A stretch of DNA of 64,000 bases, taken from assembly GCA_019750135.1 (NCBI GenBank), contig JAIEOV010000017.1, positions 1-64,000 of the forward strand, given 5' to 3'. Source of the stretch: Reyranella sp. (lineage in GTDB: Bacteria > Pseudomonadota > Alphaproteobacteria > Reyranellales > Reyranellaceae). Under the pieces are notes generated by a model. It did not search any database. It saw only the letters and a list, made by a program, of their open reading frames with translations, and was not told where the DNA came from. Positions within the stretch are counted from its first letter, which is position 1. Each line of letters begins with the position of its first letter. This document shows positions 60,408 through 64,000 of this stretch, one piece after another. Made by a program: the position numbers and the translations under genes.

Positions 60408-61913
60408 CTACTCCCAAGGCGTAAAGCCGTGAGACCTGCGTTCCCTGCGACCGAACGCCTGAGTCCAGCCCATGCCGAGGACGGCGCTGACGATGAAGCC
60501 GATTGCCGGCATTTGCAGACTGAAATCGACCATGGAATGCAGGATCGGAACCAGCGCAACGGCGAAGGCGGCGCCGGGCAGGTAGCGGTGCGCTCGTCGC
60601 CGCGTCAGGGCGCCAAAGAGAGCTACGCCGCACGGGATCAGGACGATGGCATAGCCGAACAGGGCCATCGGCAGCCCTACCTCGACCATCGTCTCCAGCG
60701 GCGTGGAGTGAGCGAGATTGTTTGCCTGCGGCAGGCTCGCGGGCTGCAAGACAGCATAAATGTCGGCGAAACTGCCGAGGCCCCATCCCAACCAGGGCGA
60801 CATTTCGATCGCTTGGACGGCGGCCAGCCAGATGCGGACGCGGTCCCAATCATCGGACGCGCGGGCCATCTTGCCGACGATGGTGTTGCCCGCGATCACA
60901 AGGACGAGCAGGCCAACGACAATGGCACCCCCGACGAACAGGCGCGCCAAGCCCGGCCGCGAATGCCAGCGGCCGCGCAGCATCAGCAGCGACAGCACGC
61001 CGGCGCTTGCCAGGGTCGCGGCAAGGCTCGCGCGCGAGGCGGAGAACAGGAGCCCCCCCAGCAACAGCAGACATACCGCCAGCATCGTCACCCGAAATCC
61101 GGTGAAGGAGGCGACGAAGCTTTCTTCGTCATCCTCATCATAACCATAGGGCACGTCTCCATGGCGTCGGCGACTGGCGAAGACCAGCGCCATCGCAGCC
61201 ATCAAGGCCATGCCGCAATAGCAACCAAAAGAATTGCTGCTGACGAACGTTCCCGACATTACGCAGCGGTCGGTCGATGCATAGGCGCTGACCTTCTTCA
61301 GATAGCTGCCGACGTAGCAGGAATGCGTCTGGAGCTGCATGAGAAAGCCGTAGACGACCACCAGCACGGCGCCGGCGACGAACATCAGCAGCAACAGCCG
61401 CGCGCGCCGACGATCACGGCAAAGAGCGCGCGCCATCAGGAAAATGGCGCCGCAGGTCAGGCATTTCAGCAGCGTGTCCCGCGAAGCGTCGATCGCCAGA
61501 TCCGGTACCGGCGCATGCGCGCCGCCAAGCAGGCGCGCCGCCGTTTCGTAGAACCAGGCGCTGCCCGACAAGGGCGCCCAAACCGCCATCTGGAACAGGC
61601 CGAACAGGACGAACAGCAGAAAGCAGACGGTTAGAGCAATCAACGGTAGGCGTTCGCGCTCCACCACCTCGAAGCCGCTGCGTGATCCAAGGCCAGCCGC
61701 GGCGGCCACCGAGAACAGACCGATGATCACGGCGATCGGGGCCCAGGCCCAGTCGCGATTAGCGCCCATCGGCACCGCGGCCAGCACCACGACAGCAAAA
61801 AAAGCGACGGTCAACAACCCGCTGGCCGAGTTCCGGGCCATTGCAAGCAAACGGACCGCGGGCGAGGCAGCGGCGCTGCCGAAGACTACCTCTTCTTCAG
61901 GAGCGCGAGCCAT
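60408..61913 (-). CDS. O-antigen ligase/polymerase family protein (Wzy_C domain)
   Basis: 501 residues with about twelve hydrophobic helices and the Wzy_C region around LLFSASRASLAATLASAGVLSL and PWLGWGLGSFADIYAVLQP, including the catalytic-type His in ANNLAHSTPLETMVE. Such proteins polymerise glycans or ligate them to lipid or other acceptors at the periplasmic face. A different Wzy-like protein is encoded at 34900-36357, so ligation is a possible role here. The start overlaps the preceding gene by 28 bases. Confidence 0.83.
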   Translation of the reverse strand: MARAPEEEVVFGSAAASPAVRLLAMARNSASGLLTVAFFAVVVLAAVPMGANRDWAWAPIAVIIGLFSVAAAAGLGSRSGFEVVERERLPLIALTVCFLLFVLFGLFQMAVWAPLSGSAWFYETAARLLGGAHAPVPDLAIDASRDTLLKCLTCGAIFLMARALCRDRRRARLLLLMFVAGAVLVVVYGFLMQLQTHSCYVGSYLKKVSAYASTDRCVMSGTFVSSNSFGCYCGMALMAAMALVFASRRRHGDVPYGYDEDDEESFVASFTGFRVTMLAVCLLLLGGLLFSASRASLAATLASAGVLSLLMLRGRWHSRPGLARLFVGGAIVVGLLVLVIAGNTIVGKMARASDDWDRVRIWLAAVQAIEMSPWLGWGLGSFADIYAVLQPASLPQANNLAHSTPLETMVEVGLPMALFGYAIVLIPCGVALFGALTRRRAHRYLPGAAFAVALVPILHSMVDFSLQMPAIGFIVSAVLGMGWTQAFGRRERRSHGFTPWE

Positions 61914-62638
61914 CGCGTCAGTTCCTCTTGGGCCCCAGGCTCGTCACGCAGGAAGTAGCGCACAAAAAGCTCGTCGAGCGGCGAGTTGATGACGTCGGCA
62001 ACCCAGCGCCGGTCGCTGCTGGCACGCCAAGTCGTTGAGACATAGGCGCCGATTCGATCACGCTCCTGAGGCGTGAAGAACTGCTGGTTGTCGAGGATGA
62101 GCCGCAGGCGGCTCGGCCAAAGATCCTCCAACATCGGCGCCGTGTCGATCGACATCATCAGCGCCGCGACCACCTTGGCCGATGGTCCGTTGATTGCCTG
62201 CCGGACTGCAGCGAGTTGTGCCCATGCGACACCCCGAGCCGGCGCGTTGGCCAGCCCGAATTCGAGATCGGCCTCGGCCTGCTTCAGCCATGTCATGCGT
62301 TGCTGCTCGCTCGTCCCGAGGTTTGGGCTCAGCGCTGCCACCAGGAGCATCTCGGCGCGCCCCAGCCGGCGGCCGGCCACCGGATCGGCAGCAACCGCCA
62401 GGTCCAATGCCGCCACAGCAGCCACTGCCGTGCCGAGAGGCACCTTTCCGCCGGTACGAAACTCGAAAAGCGCCGCGTCCGCCTTCTGGCCCAGCAAGGC
62501 GCCGTTGGCGACCGGCCAAGCGATGACGGCGAGAACCGCCCCGCCAACGCCGAGAAGCCCGCGCAGCATCCAGGTCGTTACATTCGAAGCGATCGTTCTA
62601 TTCCCCTGAAGAACATTTGTTGGGCGTTCCGAATACAC
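61886..62638 (-). CDS. Small membrane-anchored protein of unknown function, O-antigen-ligase-linked
   Basis: 250 residues with one hydrophobic N-terminal segment (MLRGLLGVGGAVLAVIAWPVANGALL) and an alpha-helical, alanine-rich rest (helical repeats such as LVAALSPNLGTSEQQRMTWL) suggesting TPR-like folding. No known family was recognised. The overlap with the O-antigen-ligase gene implies a joint role in glycan assembly. The start is a GTG at 62638; an internal ATG at the hydrophobic segment is possible. Confidence 0.55.
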   Translation of the reverse strand: MYSERPTNVLQGNRTIASNVTTWMLRGLLGVGGAVLAVIAWPVANGALLGQKADAALFEFRTGGKVPLGTAVAAVAALDLAVAADPVAGRRLGRAEMLLVAALSPNLGTSEQQRMTWLKQAEADLEFGLANAPARGVAWAQLAAVRQAINGPSAKVVAALMMSIDTAPMLEDLWPSRLRLILDNQQFFTPQERDRIGAYVSTTWRASSDRRWVADVINSPLDELFVRYFLRDEPGAQEELTRWLALLKKR

Positions 62639-62698
62639 CCAAATTTATCGCATCTTACATGTAATTATCGAAGAATGCTCGCCAAGCTTGGCACGTAG

Positions 62699-63649
62699 TC
62701 AGGTGCCTTTGGGCGCCGCAGCAGTAGCTGGCTGAGGCTGAGGCTCAGCTGTTGCGACTGCCGCTGAATGAGCACCGTCAGGTGCGTGCACCTTGACCTC
62801 GACCATCGCCTTCACGGCAACGTCGGGCGGACCGGCGAACGTGCCCTTGATGGGCATGGCTTGGTCGGGGTCTCGACCGACAGCCACTCGGATCAGCCGC
62901 TCAGTGCCGATGATGCCGTTGGTCGGGTCGAATTCCACCCACCCGGCGCCGGGCAGGTAGACCTCCATCCATGCGTGCGGATACGCCGAACTAGCGCTGC
63001 CGTCTGCGGCATCGAGCGCGGGATCGTACAGATAGCCGGTGACGAACCGCGCGGCGAGGCCGAGAGCGCGCGCGCCCTCCATCATCAGCAGCGCGTAGTC
63101 GCGGCACGTCCCGCCTCCGGTCTCCAGGGTGACAGCGGGCGGTTGCGTGCCGGGCTCGAAGCGCATGGCATAGGTCAAGCCGTCTTGGATGCCCTTGCAC
63201 ATGCGCGTCAGCGTGGCGAACGTCTCGGCCCCACCCTCGCCCTCGAGGAATTGCCGGGTCCAGGTGCTGACCATGGCATCAGGATCGGGGTAATGCCGCT
63301 CGACGTAACGCGCCAGGTCAGGCGCCTCCTCGGCGAGATAGCTGAACGGCAGCGTGCGCGCATACCCCTCGATCGGCGGCAATTCGAGCGGCAGTGCGAA
63401 ATGTTCCAGCCGGATCGTGCTGGTCAGCTCCAGCAATTCTGTCGTTCCCTCGAAGGAGGCGATGGCGATCGAATTGCCAAACGGGTCGTGGATCCAACGC
63501 ACAGCCGCCGGCGGCTCGATTGCCAATCCGGTATGCAGCAGGCGAAGGTCGTGACTGTCGCGTGGACGAAACATCAGGCGATGGTCGCCCAGTGTCACCG
63601 GCGCCGAATACTCATACCGCGTATGATGAACGATCTCGAGCGTTCGCAT
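62699..63649 (-). CDS. Transglutaminase-like cysteine protease
   Basis: 316 residues. The N-terminal part matches the bacterial transglutaminase-like N domain (HHTRYEYSAPVTLGDHRLMFRPR). The catalytic core has GGGTCRDYALLMM (Cys), YPHAWMEVYLPG (His) and WVEFDPTNG (Asp). The C-terminus is low-complexity Ala/Pro-rich. It has no obvious link to the glycan genes and probably marks the locus edge. Confidence 0.85.
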   Translation of the reverse strand: MRTLEIVHHTRYEYSAPVTLGDHRLMFRPRDSHDLRLLHTGLAIEPPAAVRWIHDPFGNSIAIASFEGTTELLELTSTIRLEHFALPLELPPIEGYARTLPFSYLAEEAPDLARYVERHYPDPDAMVSTWTRQFLEGEGGAETFATLTRMCKGIQDGLTYAMRFEPGTQPPAVTLETGGGTCRDYALLMMEGARALGLAARFVTGYLYDPALDAADGSASSAYPHAWMEVYLPGAGWVEFDPTNGIIGTERLIRVAVGRDPDQAMPIKGTFAGPPDVAVKAMVEVKVHAPDGAHSAAVATAEPQPQPATAAAPKGT

Positions 63650-63710
63650 GGGTCTTCATAATGCCCCACGCTCCTTGGCGTTGCACGAGGCCGCTTCATG
63701 CGGCGAACGC

Positions 63711-64000
63711 TCACGTCGTTGGCGTCCTGACCGCAAACTCCTCAAGCCCGCTGCGACCCCGCGGCGTCAGGGTGTAGACGCCGCGCTCGACGCGCTCGAA
63801 CCAGCCGTAGTGGTCATGCTGCAGGATCTTGGCAACGTTGGGCACGTCGGCCGCCAACCGCATGGCCTTGGGCGCCATCGGTCCATTGCTGGCGAGCAGG
63901 GCCGCGCAGCGCAGCGCCTCCTGGCGATAGGCCGTCATCAACGGTGCTCGCATGGCGCTGCCGCCGAGATTGGGGTCGCCGACGCGGCGGCGATGCTCGC
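63711..64000 (-). CDS. DUF2161-type protein, C-terminal part
   Basis: The gene runs off the right edge. In frame the visible part reads VGDPNLGGSAMRAPLMTAYRQ, then HDHYGWFERVERGVYTLTPRGR. These are the C-terminal features of DUF2161 proteins (PDDEXK-like, function unproven). The ORF-track entry starting at 63953 is an internal Met, not the true start. It is outside the glycan locus. Confidence 0.8.
   Translation of the reverse strand, partial: EHRRRVGDPNLGGSAMRAPLMTAYRQEALRCAALLASNGPMAPKAMRLAADVPNVAKILQHDHYGWFERVERGVYTLTPRGRSGLEEFAVRTPTT

Noticed and set aside
51206-61913. Exosortase (XrtA/EpsH) type locus
   Set aside because: AsnB, a WcaJ-type transferase and an O-antigen-ligase-type protein occur in such loci, but no exosortase or PEP-CTERM protein was recognised.

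Overview
The window is GC-rich DNA from a Gram-negative bacterium, most likely an alphaproteobacterium (Hyphomicrobiales, Rhodospirillales or Reyranella-like). The evidence is protein-level resemblance: an OmpA porin, alphaproteobacterial envelope barrels, a DUF2161-type protein and a Ppx/GppA remnant. The genus cannot be fixed from the sequence alone. Almost the whole window is one large cell-surface glycan locus, about 1-62.6 kb, ending in two unrelated-looking genes on the right (a transglutaminase-like protein and the C-terminus of a DUF2161 protein). I saw no rRNA, tRNA, CRISPR array, transposase or integrase.

Layout. (1) 1-3.1 kb: the N-terminal part of a nucleotide-sugar 6-dehydrogenase, an OmpA-type porin and a Wza-type export lipoprotein. 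(2) 3.5-13.9 kb: a tightly coupled operon of a 2483-residue iterative-type PKS/FAS, a PLP-dependent alpha-oxoamine synthase, an SDR reductase and a CDP-alcohol phosphatidyltransferase. The first three resemble the rhizobial rkpA-rkpG-rkpH capsule genes; the fourth suggests that a phospho-headgroup is added. (3) 13.8-17.3 kb: an outer-membrane barrel, a periplasmic protein, a methyltransferase and a frameshifted Ppx/GppA remnant. (4) 17.4-21.1 kb: a Gtr-type module (GtrA flippase, DPM1-like GT2, membrane GT-C) plus an unknown polytopic protein. (5) 21.3-26 kb: an SGNH hydrolase and a complete set for polyprenyl-phosphoryl-D-arabinofuranose (DprE2, DprE1, GtrA, UbiA-type phosphoribosyltransferase), an arrangement best known from mycobacteria. 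(6) 26-32.1 kb: a PPP-family phosphatase, a Wzc-type BY-kinase, a second Wza-type lipoprotein, a second barrel and a repetitive secreted protein, all on the minus strand downstream of an AT-rich region with two perfect palindromes. (7) 32.5-45.2 kb: GT4 and GT2 transferases, a Wzy-like polymerase, GT-C-like membrane proteins and a Wzm/Wzt ABC exporter. (8) 45.6-51 kb: FkbM methyltransferases, an MBL-fold hydrolase, another GT-C-like protein and a GT25-like protein. (9) 51.2-62.6 kb: five GT4 enzymes, an AsnB-type amidotransferase, the initiating polyprenyl-phosphate glycosylphosphotransferase, an O-antigen ligase-type protein and a small membrane-anchored protein.

How the parts may work together (inference). 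The initiating transferase and the GT4/GT2 enzymes build a repeat on a polyprenyl carrier. GT-C enzymes add sugars from polyprenyl-phosphate donors, including D-arabinofuranose, on the periplasmic side. Export could use the Wzy/Wzc/Wza apparatus, the Wzm/Wzt ABC transporter, or both for different glycans; no Wzx flippase was recognised. The PKS operon would supply an amino-alcohol (sphingoid-like) lipid as an anchor or cofactor for a surface polysaccharide.

The observations most worth checking are the PKS/oxoamine-synthase/CDP-alcohol operon, the arabinofuranose-donor set with Ala at the benzothiazinone-target Cys position of DprE1, the phosphatase lying in frame behind the Wzc stop codon without a standard start codon, the GPLQ-repeat protein, and the twin palindromes upstream of it.
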